Positions 35,365 through 46,900 of a stretch of DNA of 64,000 nt are shown one piece after another. Made by a program: the position numbers and the translations under genes. Within the stretch, counting starts at the first letter, position 1; each line of letters opens with the position of its first letter. The DNA comes from Absidia repens (Eukaryota; Mucoromycota; Mucoromycetes; Mucorales; Cunninghamellaceae): the NCBI GenBank assembly GCA_002105175.1, contig MCGE01000001.1:2356001-2420000 (forward strand), written 5' to 3'. The notes under the pieces are model-generated. The model was not told the DNA's origin and searched no databases. It saw only the letters and a list, made by a program, of their open reading frames with translations.

Positions 35365-36036
35365 GGGTCGATCTTCTACTGCCCTATGTATAGAATTCTT
35401 ACATTATTTCCACCATAGCATGACCATGGTACTTTGTTATACACAACTTGTTGGAAAAACAACAGTGGTAAGTAAAACAAAGCGTCAACAAAAATTAAAA
35501 AGACGGGAGAGGGGGGAGGGAGGGAATGAACGGTGAGGAGGGAGACCAAAAAAAAAAAAAAAAAAAGAGGATGCAAAATAAAGGAGCCGTACCTGGTTTA
35601 AAACGGAATTCGGAAATTAACCATTATAACCCTTTTATAATAATGATAATGATGTTCCCCATCACCATAGTCTTGGGTTCCCATTGTACTCAACCTTACT
35701 GTGCATGTCTTGATGTACTATTACTACTTCCGCACGTCATCAGGCGCCAAGATTTGGTGGAAGAAGCATCTGACAACAATGCAAATCACTCAATTTGTGA
35801 TTGATTTGTTTGCGGTATACTTTTGCGGTTATACGTATTTCGCTTATACGTATTATCCCTCTTTACCCAACATGGGTTCTTGTGCAGGTACCGAAGTCTC
35901 CGCTTCTTTTGGCTGCGGTCTCTTAACCTCCTATTTGTTCTTGTTCATCAATTTCTATCGGGTTACCTACAACAAGCAAAAGGCTGCCGCCGCCGCTCGC
36001 AAATCACAACCCCAAAAATCTCTCAAGCAACAATGA
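34699..36036 (+). CDS. ELO: ELO-family fatty acid elongase (Elo2/Elo3 type)
   Basis: Exons 34699-34843, 34910-35230, 35394-35467 and 35671-36036 give 301 aa. The protein is polytopic, with hydrophobic spans from residue 49 on. Catalytic HxxHH is present as HYFHH, assembled across the 35230/35394 splice junction. Flanking ELO motifs are KYWELLDTVFLVLKKKK before it and YTQLVGKTT, SWVPIVLNLTVHVLMYYYY after it. These match the fungal very-long-chain elongases (Fen1/Sur4) better than animal ELOVL forms, as far as I can judge. The C-terminus is Lys-rich (QKSLKQQ; no clear KKxx). It condenses acyl-CoA with malonyl-CoA in the ER. The second intron (35231-35393) contains a poly-T run of about 30. Confidence 0.93.
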
Positions 36037-36485
36037 TTTTATTTTTTTAATCCCATTCATCCTTTTTTTTTTGTCAGCCTCAGTTTCTCCTTTTTCCCTT
36101 TTCCCCTATAATAATCATAAATAGAACATGCTATTTTTCTTTTCATGCTTATAATAAATGATAAAGTCTTTTGACTGATGATTTATATCACTGTCCGCTA
36201 TTCATCTAAAACGAGATCATCCTTTTTTTTTTTTTTTTTTTTTTTTTATTGTACAAGTCAAAGGAATAATGTAGGATATATAATGAATGAGAATGTGTTT
36301 TTTTTTATTGATAATACAATTGGATATAATAAATGATGTATATGTAAAAAAAAAAAAAAAAAAAAAAAAAAGTATGTAAATGAATGTATGCCTATGTATA
36401 TGCGTGTGTCAAAAAAAGGGGAGGCCTATGTCTAATGTCTAATTCTAAAATCTACGTGACTAATTCTATTGGGGTACTGCCATTT
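36037..36485. other. Convergent 3' region of elongase and PMR5-like genes
   Basis: Two long homopolymers: T of about 26 at 36222-36247 and A of about 28 at 36344-36371. AATAAA-type signals on both strands. No gene seen. Confidence 0.45.
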
Positions 36486-37913
36486 TCAAGGATTCAAGGT
36501 AGCCAGTACTTGATATAAAACATCCATCCATGCATCTAAAGGACCTGGAATACAATATCGTAAACAATCATGACCGCCAACGTGTCCATCAGGTCGTGTT
36601 TCAACCAAGGCTGCCAAATCCACAAACACTCCACCAGCTTGTTCAACGATTGCTCGGGCAATTGCATCTCTTCTTTCCAATTCAGCCCATCCAAAAGGTA
36701 ACCGTCGTTTTTCGTCATCCGTCATTGGTTTGTTCAAGGGTTTGTCCGAGTCGTCACAAAAGGGATGACCAATTCCAGATGATCGATAAATAATTAGAAT
36801 ATCAGGTACCGTCCGCCGAATATAGGCAAGCGTCCGAATCAAACTGTTGGTGAACGTGTCGTCGTCTTCCACCACGGGTGATCGGTTTAAGATAAGAATG
36901 GAGTACATTTTTAATACATTGCTGGGTACAAATGGCCACGCCACAATTGATCCTGACATAATTCCATTGTTGTTGACATGTTTTCGGTTGTCCGCTAGAA
37001 TATCGTTTCGCAAGTATCGTAATCGTGCATCCACATTTGAACATAGAGTATGATCTAGCCACACATATACCACCCCAACACACACACAAATGACATGATT
37101 AATATTGCAATGAGTGTATTATATATTTTACCACTTTTTCATATATCCATTACCTTTACAGTTTAATTCCCCAAAACAAACAGTAGGGCCATCTCTTAAG
37201 GAATCCAAAAAGAGTTCATGAAGCTGATATTGCACCAAATCACCTACTAGTAAGATATGTCTACCATTCAAAACGCGACACCATTGAGGAGGACTGGGTT
37301 TAGGTAGCACACGCAAGCATTCATTGTCACCGCCACCAGAGGGTTGCCATTCGTATTGAGTTTCAGGTCGAAGATCATCGAGGGAGTGAGACTTATAGAA
37401 GCGCTTGTCACAAGTAGAATAAAGAGGATCTTGGATATGTTGAATAAGTTGAGTTCTGGATTTCGGAGCCGAGGTGGATACCCATCGCCCTTGCGTCCAA
37501 CAGTCGATGCGTTTCCGAGCTGCTTGAGCAGAGTCTATGTTTTCAATTGGTGTTCCAGGTATGCCATTCATAGAAGGTGCGATTCGGTCAAAGACAAGCT
37601 TCGCTCGTTTTCTTGCTTCAGCCACCATGGAGAGTTGTAGTTGATGGCGTTCATTTGTTGTAAGATGTGATGTACTAAAGGTGCCAAGCATGGTCAACCG
37701 TGGATGTGCTGTTTTGTACCAAGGGAAGTCAAGGTGGACGCTATTATGTTGCTTTTGTTGTACAGTTTCATTGGAAGAGGTATGCGTAGGTGTGAGAGAA
37801 GTAATGGTATGGTAAAAAAGAAAGAGAATTGCAAAGTAAAATAAAAACCGAAACCACTTGATTAATGGTCGTAACCCTCCATTTGTCACCGAGGGATGGT
37901 TTGGATGAGCCAT
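36486..37913 (-). CDS. Type II membrane protein, PMR5/TBL-like (PC-esterase, SGNH fold), altered catalytic motifs
   Basis: Exons 37913-37154 and 37054-36486 (intron 37055-37153) give 442 aa. A single N-terminal membrane anchor (about 19-38, FRFLFYFAILFLFYH) predicts a Golgi or secretory lumenal enzyme. Family landmarks are the Cys/Trp motif IDCWTQGRWV (about 134-143), a GDS-like block ILLVGDLVQYQLHELFLDSL near 223-242, the CFGELNCKDHTLC block across the splice, and C-terminal GGHDCLRYCIPGPLDAW. In plant TBL/PMR5 O-acetyltransferases and animal/fungal PC-esterases the blocks read GDS and DxxH. Here the serine is Leu and the histidine is Arg. It may therefore be a non-catalytic or divergent member; cell-wall glycan modification is the family theme. 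Confidence 0.75.
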
Positions 37914-38610
37914 AATGACAGAAAAAAAAAAAAAAAGCGAAACAAAAAGGTAAAAAAAAAAAAAAAAGCAAGGGCGAGACCCTTTTTTTTTCTGAAAATG
38001 TGCGGTGTTTCAATAGCCAATGAACAACAAGCTTGGGCACGGCCCAACATTGTAGTTAGAATGTCAATGTAACACATAAATCAAAAAGTAATATAAAAAA
38101 CTTATGTAATTTCTATACTATGATACAGTTTACTAACAGATCAATGATAGGTTGGTAGCTCAAGTTGAGATGAATAGCTATTGGATTCGTGATATAGGCA
38201 ATTTACGTCTTCTTAATGATACCTCTATCATACAGCACCGGATAACAAGGTATGTGAGTATCTTTTCATATACACACCATTTATATAATATTTGAGGGCA
38301 TAAAAGTAATAACAAGATGGATAGAGACATAAGATGTTATTCACCTGTTGAAATTAACTAAGAAATTTTTTTGCTTTTCAGTCACGTATTCATACCGTAA
38401 TTCAATTTATGATCATGGTTTTCAGCAGTGACCATTTTCACACCAAAATAAAATGAAAATTTGAGCATCAATATCGATCGTGTTTATTTTTCCTCATTTC
38501 ATGCCCATGTGGTGAAAATTCAGGCTCTTTATGGCCCTCGTATTTTTTCAAGTTATGGGCAAGAGTTGATATCAGAATAAAATTGGCGGCTAGAAGAAGG
38601 AAGCGTTCAC
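37914..38610. other. Intergenic, promoter of the PMR5-like gene
   Basis: Holds A-runs at 37921-37935 and 37953-37966 just upstream of the PMR5-like start. Otherwise it is AT-rich sequence without recognisable elements. Confidence 0.4.
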
Positions 38611-38935
38611 TCATCTCAGGTACATTAAGTCTAAAAGGCTTTCTGCCATGAATATTTGGTCTGCGTAAAAATTGAGTTTTTCAAGGGGAAGATCCTGATA
38701 TTGATTCGTAGCAAACGTAAAGTACCTACGTGGAAAACTAGATATCGAGGCATGAAACGTCTGTCTGGTGTCTGAAATCTCGATATACTTAAAAAAGAGT
38801 AGTACTACCCGCATAGCATACGCAATAAAGTCGAAAAACAAGATAATAACTAATAATGTTTTCATATACAGTGAGCGAGAAAGGACCATGCAGTTGTATA
38901 CCTACATAGTCAGTCAGCTCACACACTGCTCCCAT
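38611..38935 (-). CDS. Possible small hydrophobic protein (90 aa), unrecognised
   Basis: Exons 38935-38902 and 38849-38611 with a 52-nt GT-AG intron join in phase to 90 aa. The predicted product starts MGAVCELTDYVV and has one long hydrophobic segment (VVIILFFDFIAYAMRVVLLF). A polar C-terminal half follows, with TFATNQYQDLPLEKLNFYAD. It lies 103 bp from the divergent RAX1-like start. The residue composition looks protein-like, but I recognise no family and the intron is unusually short, so it could be chance. Confidence 0.35.
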
Positions 38936-39038
38936 AAAGTCGAAGCAATTTATCGGAGGTTAAATTATTTTTTGTTTTTTGAAAATGATGAATGATTCTC
39001 CTTATTGTCTTTTTTATCTTTTCTTTACTGCTCCTTTA

Positions 39039-40090
39039 ATGAATGAAAAATATAACAACTTGCCTACTTTACAACAAGTATTGACTCGTAAAACGCTTCC
39101 ACCAGTATGCCTTTACAATTATTACATCGTCATGCGTGATAATCTGCATCAAGAAGAAGTGTTAGATTTTTACTTGGACGTTCAACATCATGAACAACTG
39201 TGGCGACGATATGTACGATCAATGCACAAAAGTGGTCGACTGACCGAAGACGATCTGGTCGAAGGGTTTCATTCGCCTCGTGTCCTTAGTCGCTTATCAC
39301 ACCTTTCCAGTATTGAAAAATCACCATCACCAACTATGATGAATCAACACCGACCAGAGCAACAAGACGAAGATGATTCCATCATGCCACCACAGACACT
39401 AGATTCGAAAATACCAAGTCGACAAGATGTGACCGATTCGGCACAGCATATTCTATTACGATATTTGGTTCCATCGGCATCGAAAGAACTCTCACAGTTA
39501 CCTTTGGGCCTGAAAAATGCTACACGTACTATGCTGGAAGAAGACCATAGAGATGATCCTGCCGTTTTTGCCGAGGCCAAGGAATACTTATTTGAACTGA
39601 TGCAAAGACAAGCCTATCCAAAGTTTTTACGACTCAAGGTGTGGGGCAATGTTACTTTATGGCAACAACTGGGTCGATTAGTGATTGGGTTGGTAGCTTT
39701 GTTGGCAGCTTTTGCTACTGGACTTACTCTGATTTTTTTGGGCTATTCTCCATGGGGTGTCCGATGGTGGGTGCTTTTACCATTCTGGATTGGTGTTCTG
39801 AACGTTCTAGTGTTTTTGACAGGCTTAGATCCGTTGTGGGTATTGCTCTTCAATATAAGGTAATATAAACATATATAGGCACAAGAACTAAATCTAGCTC
39901 TGATGATCCTGACAACGTGTTTTTTTTTTTTATGTGCAGTGAAACAACTACCTTCCATTTCAATAAAATCAAACAACCTCAAGTTAAACGCATCCTATGG
40001 TATCGGTCGCTATGGCTGCTCATTACCAGTTTCCTTGTTGCGGTTGTTTTATCTGTCATCTTTTGTGCTGTCCCGTCAAGAAGACTCTGA
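39039..40090 (+). CDS. RAX1: Rax1-like RGS-domain membrane protein
   Basis: Exons 39039-39859 and 39940-40090 give 323 aa. The N-terminal RGS-like domain starts LPTLQQVLTRKTLPPVCLYN and continues FLDVQHHEQLWRRYVRSM-like helices (about 8-70). A polar insertion follows, then the second half of the RGS fold (about 135-205: AQHILLRYLVPSASKEL, LFELMQRQAYPKFL). Three transmembrane segments lie at about 215-240, 248-275 and 295-318. RGS plus C-terminal membrane spans is the Rax1 architecture; Rax1 with Rax2 marks bipolar bud sites in yeast, and in filamentous fungi affects polarity. ATG 39039 is preferred because the frame upstream (from 38979) adds 20 hydrophobic residues not expected before the domain. 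Confidence 0.85.
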
Positions 40091-40657
40091 TCCTGGTTCC
40101 CTTTTTATTACCTCTTCTCAATATTGTTACCCTTTTCATATCAGCTACCATCGTTATCACCCTTTAGACTACATCTTCTCTCTTCCCCTTTTTCTGTTTT
40201 TATTTTGTTTGGTTTAGTCATAGCCTCCTTACACACATATACTCTGCTTTATCAATTTACCCCAATATGATTTTAATAAATAAAAAACACATTCATTTAT
40301 TTTGATTGTCTTCGTCTTGCAATTATACCACGATGATTGTTGTAGTAAAAAACAAAACGCACATCTGTCTTTTTTACCCTATATACTAGACTTTGTCAAT
40401 ATCCCTGGTAAAAACACAAACTATACTTTAGCAATTCATCCCAATGCGCTGCCCTATACAGAACTAACAATAATACACACAATTTTCTTGTTTTGTACTG
40501 AAGGCAGATCATTTCTAAATATGTATCAAATCATTTCTTTTTTATTCATAAATATATATATATATATAGATATATGCATAAATAAAAGTAGTTACCACCT
40601 ATAAAAATGACAACACGCTAAATACTAAACCAGATCAAATAGCTAAACTAATTTCAT
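40091..40657. other. Convergent intergenic region between RAX1 and MOG1
   Basis: 3' flanks of two converging genes. AATAAAT at about 40274-40282 could serve RAX1. A TA microsatellite lies at 40551-40575. No gene seen. Confidence 0.4.
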
Positions 40658-41454
40658 CTAATGACCAAAAAGCCCCCAATCGTGAATTTCCAAGCCCTGC
40701 ACCACTTGTCTAATTTCGTCTACGACGCGAGCAATAGATCCTGCAGGTTCCACACGATTTAAATCGTTCATTTCACTGCTGTTCGGGGCCAAGGCAGTTG
40801 GTGCATTGAGACAGATAATCAAGTCTGTTTCCACCTTTTCCAGACGTACAATGGCCATCACTAGTTCCACATGATTGACAGCTTCTTCATTGAATTTGGC
40901 AACGTTTTGAGTGCCTCGTACAAAGTAAACCGTGGTGTCTAGTCTTCAAAGAAACGAGTTTAGCGTCCATTTCCATCATATAAGACCTTGATCTCTGCTG
41001 GTAGTGTGATGTGTGCGCCATACTTACGGTAATTTCGGTGCTGCAATATCCACACTTTGATGTTCGATACTTTTTATCGAATAGCTTGTCGCATTATTCT
41101 GTTCTGCTATTTGTTCAAAATGGAATCTAGACCCAAACCCCGCCATTAATTAATACATATGGTCAGGACAAAGGAAGTTAAATGTGATTCTATTCATATT
41201 CATACTTTGCAGCTTCTTCATTCAAGTGTTCGACCTTCTCTAATAATTCAATAATCAGACTTTGTTGTGTTTGCATGTCCACGAAGACTTCTTGGTTATC
41301 AGGAACCTGGCGCAAGTTACTATGGATATTTGAAAATATAAATGAATATTATAATTTGTATAAAAACAGTGTAATTTTCTGATTACCTTGCATCTACATA
41401 TGAAGACTTTATTATTGTATAGATAGCGCCACCATATAATGCCTGCTTGTTCAT
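40658..41454 (-). CDS. MOG1: Mog1 / RANGRF-type Ran-binding protein
   Basis: Exons 41454-41387, 41319-41206, 41126-41028 and 40943-40658 give 188 aa, the usual size for Mog1. Family signatures: N-terminal LYGGAI, then [18 protein letters not shown] spanning the first intron, a helix with [24 protein letters not shown] broken by the second intron, the strand [15 protein letters not shown], and a C-terminal [19 protein letters not shown] stretch. Mog1 binds Ran and promotes nucleotide release in nuclear transport. The third-intron acceptor is taken at TTTGAAG (40944) because the next AG breaks the frame. The start lies 177 bp from the divergent RPB6 start. Confidence 0.9.
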
Positions 41455-41631
41455 TTCGTAAAATAAAAAGGATTGGTCCATTTTGCATTTTTTTTTGGTT
41501 GAATTTTGCTTGGTTAATTTTGAGCTCCGTCATGCGGTCCTTGTGGCTTGCGATTTTCAATAAAATTGATGCCTCTTTTTTCTTCTTCCTTTTTTTATTA
41601 TCTCTATTCCTTTTCACCTTTTTATATTACC
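41455..41631. promoter_or_regulatory. Compact divergent promoter MOG1 / RPB6
   Basis: 177 bp between the two start codons. It includes a T-rich tract (41489-41500) and a CTTTTTTCTTCTTCC stretch leading to RPB6. The sequence contains no obvious TATA box in the usual position. Confidence 0.5.
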
Positions 41632-42376
41632 ATGTCTGACAACGAAAACAACGAAATCAATGAGTAAGTTAAACAAATTATACATATATAAAAGAAGCCT
41701 ATGTTTTATTATACGCTTACGAGAAAAGTTGATGAGCCTCTCTAATCCACCCATCTTCTTTATCTATTCAATTCTAGCTATGAAGGTGGTGGTGACAACG
41801 TAAGTTGGAATAATGGACGAACCCGTGCTACAATGGCTGCATACTAAATATTATCATAATATTTTACTTTTCTTCTTCTTACTATTAATGGACATACATT
41901 TCATATAGTTCGACTATGATGATTACGGAAACGAAGATATCAATGTCGATCAAGACATGGAAGAAACTCAAGACCAAGATGCTGTTATGATCCTCGAAGA
42001 AAACACCACTGGAACGAACAACGCCGAAGGCAATGAAAATAAAGAAAAGACCACTACACCATATATGACCAAATACGAAAGAGCAAGAATCTTGGGAACC
42101 CGCGCTCTTCAAATCAGGTAAGGATACCATATATATAAGTATATACGTACATGTACCCTTAAATCAGAATCATTACTCATTACTGTTTTTTTTTTTTTTT
42201 TACGTGATTGAATCAGTTTAAATGCACCAGTAACTGTGGAATTGGATGGTGAAACGGATCCATTGGTCATTGCTATGAAGGAACTGCGGGAAAAGAAGAT
42301 TCCATTGATTGTAAGACGATTTATGCCTGATGGAACTTACGAAGATTGGAATGTCAAGGATTTGATTGTAGAATAG
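41632..42376 (+). CDS. RPB6: RNA polymerase I/II/III shared subunit Rpb6 (ABC23)
   Basis: Exons 41632-41663, 41778-41799, 41909-42117 and 42217-42376 give 140 aa. The acidic N-terminal tail (residues about 10-60, [18 protein letters not shown]) is typical. The conserved core starts [20 protein letters not shown], then [20 protein letters not shown] and ends with [19 protein letters not shown]. The core is the universal omega/Rpb6 fold that helps clamp assembly of all three nuclear polymerases. The 22-nt second exon is unusually small, but its ends are in phase and the product is standard length. Confidence 0.97.
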
Positions 42377-43902
42377 TTTAGTTTAGTTTAGTTTAATTTA
42401 GTTTAGTACAATCCAGTTTGTCTAGTTATTAGGTCATTATTACTACTGTTATCATAGATAGGATCAATAAAACAAACTGCTTTGTATGTGGGGATAGAAT
42501 ACATCATCAAATACGATATATGTGTGATATTTATTGAACATGAAGGCAGTGGGTGATTAAACTCCTTCCTTTTTTATTATACTAGTAAAAACAGTTTTAT
42601 GTAGAAGGAACAGGCTATATATATTTATATATGTGGGTCTATAGCGTGTATAGTGTGATAGAGCAAGAGGGCATTTTACAATGATATGACCGCGGGAATT
42701 GAAAATAGTTCAGGTTTAATCCATGAGATGCTTCATATTGTATTTAGGAAAATATGTTTTTGTCTTCAGTGAGTATTTACTTTTCATGTGCAGCGGTTTT
42801 TAAATCGTCTACTTTTTTTATATATGAAATATGAAGAAAGAGGTCCTTCTTTGCTTCGGATCATCAATGCCCTGAATGATTACCAATATTTTTGTCAATA
42901 GAATAGAAGAGATACACCACTGACGGACCCTATATTAAATATTGACCATTCTCACCCCGTGTTTTTTTTTTTTTTTTTTTTTTTTACCAAGCAGAAGTCA
43001 TTCGCTGTATGATGCGCCGATTAAAATGACCACCGGAAGAGTCCTTCACGGTATTGAGAGCATTGCGCTAAAATACATTTTTCATTGGTGTCTATCTATT
43101 CGAATACACAATATGTCATCATACTGAATCTGTTTTCATTTCTTAAATTGCACGATACAAGCATATTTTTACATAATGGTAAAAATAATGATTGCTCAAA
43201 TTGATTGACTCGAATGTAATAGGAATGCATGTTTGCAAAGCAATTGATCTTCGACTGCCAAAAATAGATTGGACTGAAAAAAAGCACCCGTAACCCTATT
43301 TTTTTTTGACTCGGGAACTCTTTTTTTTAAAGTTCAAACGTTTTTGTCACACCAAAATCGACCATTACACCCCCCACTCAATTTCACTTGGGCTCACGCA
43401 CAACAACAATCTGTTTCTTCTTCCTCTCTTTCCCTTTTTCCTTTTCCCTTTTGCTTCTTTCTTATATTTGACCTTTATATATCAACATACATTCCTGCCT
43501 TTTATTGACTTTGTATTAGTAATATATACAATATACTGATACTATTACTGCTACAGTCCATATCAACATCTATCTCATTGACTGAAAGGTAATGTCTACT
43601 GTAGTAATTTTTTACTTATTCTTTTGGTTGCACTTCGAATGGTTTTCAGGTGTTGGGTGGAAGGCCGATTTTTGGGGGGAGGGATTTTTCGTGCGTGTGT
43701 GCGGACTGTGACGTATAAAATATTACCTTTTGACCTATTTTTTTTTTTCACTCTCTCTTTCCTTGTTTTTTTTTTTTTTTTTTTTTTTCTTTCTTGTCAC
43801 CCCCCTTTTTTCCCCTTCTTTTTTAGATACATACCTCTTTATTCCTTTCTCTATCTTTTATTTTATATATCTCCCTTTTTAGTTTTAAATCATTTAATTA
43901 AC
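42377..43902. other. Intergenic, 5' region of CYC8
   Basis: 1.5 kb. A TTTAG-type microsatellite follows the RPB6 stop (42376-42406). Poly-T of about 24 at 42961-42985. The last 550 bp are strongly CT-rich with poly-T at 43767-43788, consistent with a long promoter/leader. There are short hydrophobic open stretches, not credible as genes. Confidence 0.45.
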
Positions 43903-46900
43903 ATGGCTGCCACCGGACCACAGCAGCCCACCACGACGGCACAAAAACTAGCAGCCATTAATGAACAAACATGGCTTACAATGGGTAAGAAAGAAAAGGG
44001 ATGACTTGGTGGCACCTGTACTGATCATTGGTGGACTGATGCATTCTTTTTTTTTATTATCCAAACTAGGTAATCTTGCCGAAATGATGACCGACTATGA
44101 AAAAGCAATGAGTTGTTACGAATCTGCACTGCGACACAATCCCTACTCTATTGTTGCCTTGACTCAAATCGCCTCCCTTTGTCGTGGACGTGAACAATTT
44201 GCCAGAGTAAGTTTATTACTACTACAATAAGTACTATAAATAATATAATATGCTAACTGATTTTCCTTTATGTATCTGTACAACTAGGCAGTTGAATACT
44301 TCAAACGTATATTGGCTATCCAAGAAAACAATGGCGAAACTTGGGCGGCATTAGGTCACTGTTACCTTATGATGGACAATCTTCAAGAAGCCTACCATGC
44401 CTATCAACAAGCGTTATATCATCTCTCAAATCCAAAAGATCCCAAGCTCTGGTATGGGATTGGTATCCTTTATGATCGATATGGCTCTTTAGAACATGCT
44501 GAAGAGGCCTTCTCTGCTGTCATGAAAATGGATCCCAAGTTTGAAAAGGCAAATGAAATCTACTTCAGACTGGGCATTATTTACAAACAACAACAAAAAT
44601 TCGACCTTTCTTTACAGGTAAAACTACGCAGGATTCTCAATGTTATAGAGAAATAGTAATTCACTGTCTTTGGCTCTTTTATCTAGTGCTTCCGCTATAT
44701 TCTTCAATCGCCTCCTCGTCCTTTGACAGAGTCTGACATTTGGTTCCAAACTGGACACGTCTACGAACAGCAAAAAGAGGTAAACTCAATTAGGACACTG
44801 TTTTTGTAATAGAAATCCTTCTAATCCCTCTGTTTCTTTTTTATAGTATGAACAAGCAAAAGAAGCTTATGAACGTGTCTTGGCGGAAAATCCTGATCAT
44901 GCCAAGGTACTACAACAATTGGGCTGGCTCTACCATCAACAAAACACGTCGTTCTGCAATCAATCTTTGGCTATACAATACTTGACTCGGTCTTTGAAAT
45001 CTGACAGCAACGATGCTCAGTCTTGGTATCTTCTCGGTCGATGCTATATGGCAGAACAAAACTATAACAAGGCCTATGAAGCTTATCAACAAGCTGTATA
45101 CCGTGATGCTAGAAATCCAACATTCTGGTGCTCCATTGGTGTCTTGTATTATCAAATTAATCAGGCAAGTTTGTATAAAACGATAATATCATTACCTCAG
45201 AATTTTAAACAATCGAGCTAACCTTCCCTATTCTTCTTTTTTAGTATCGTGATGCGCTTGATGCGTATAGTCGTGCAATTCGGTTGAATCCATACATCAG
45301 TGAAGTATGGTATGATCTTGGTACATTATACGAATCGTGCAATAATCAAATTCAAGATGCTTTGGATGCTTATCAACGTGCTGCCGAACTTGACCCATCT
45401 AACCCCCACATCAAGCAACGTCTGGAATTATTACGCAAATCTCAGTCCCACACTCCGCAAGCGTAAGTATGGAAATAGTACGGTCACTTGCTTTAAATTT
45501 GCGGATGAATTTTTTTATTCACTGTATCTTCCTTTTTCGTTGGAATGATAGTCCTGGTAGCGCCCCAACCCCGCAAGATGTCAGCAATCCAAACCAATAT
45601 CAAAGTGGATCAAATGGTCAACCTTTGAATGGATCACCCTATGGACAGGTAAAGTATCATTGGATGACTAGTTTGTTGCAAGAAAGAGATTTTTAATAAT
45701 GTCCTTTTATTAAAACAGAGTTCAGCGCCTAGTGGCCCACCTAATGGCATTAGTGCATACCACACCGGACCAACACCACCACCACCACAACAACAACAAC
45801 GCTCCGTCGAGGAGCGTGGACCGCCTCCTCATTTGCCAATGGTAGGAAGAAAAATTACAAGGCATCAATTTATGTTAACAAAGTACTGATTTCTCCTTTT
45901 TTTTTGAATCCCTAAAAATAGTCCCTTCCACCTCATGAAGCAAATGCTGGGCCTGGACGTGATTTACCCATACCAAGTGGTCCTCCTCCTCAACAATCAC
46001 CTGCTGCTGCTTCTGGCCGAAGATCCCCAGGACCTTACCCACCATCTTATCCGCCATCTGCACCTCGTGATGATGTCCGAATACCTGATATTGGAAATGG
46101 TGGTAGACGTGCGCCTACGCCCTCTGATCGGTCTCAAATGAATCCAATCATGCAAGATAATGGCCGATCTCATTCTCAGCAATCAACTATGCCTGCCCCT
46201 CCCCCTCCTCACCCACATGGTGGACAACAAGGATCATCAGTTTTACAACATCCTCCTTATGGCAAACCTGGCCCCGCTGAGGATCTCCGCTCTCCTAGTA
46301 TGTCTGGTGATAATGTTGGAAGATCTCACGCTTTGGCTTCTCCTCATTCAAGGTCTTCGACAACTTTACATCACGGCGCCTCTCCTAGACAATACGATCC
46401 TTTGCTTTCCCAGCCTCAGCATCACCATCGGGTGTCGCCTGCTATTAGCCATGCGGAACAACAGCAACAACATCAACTTCAACAACAACCACAACAGCCA
46501 CAACCCCAACATGCGTATGACATGTCATCACACCATCCTGAATATGATCAACCATCCCGTCATCCTCATGCATCCGGCCGACCTCTTGCAGCTGATAGTC
46601 ATTATCCTACTCGACAGGAACCCTTACCTCATTCGCCCTCTCCAGCAGGCTATTCTCGATCAAACCATCCAGCTGAGTCTTATCACCGTGATCCAGCTCC
46701 GAAGGAAGATGCTTCTGCATTACCTCCTCCTCGACAATATCCCAGCCAGCCGGATATCAAGCAAGAACATGAACGTCCTCTTCGATCCCCACATTATGAA
46801 ACACAGTCGGCAGCACATCTATCAAGGGAGTCGGGACAACCACATCAATACAACAATGTTCACCCTCATCCAGACTCAAGACGGGAATCTGAACGGTATG

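Noticed and set aside
43624..44004. 126-aa plus-strand frame as the start of CYC8
   Set aside because: The upstream part is poly-Phe/Ser from CT-rich leader DNA; ATG 43903 starts the Cyc8 N-terminus.
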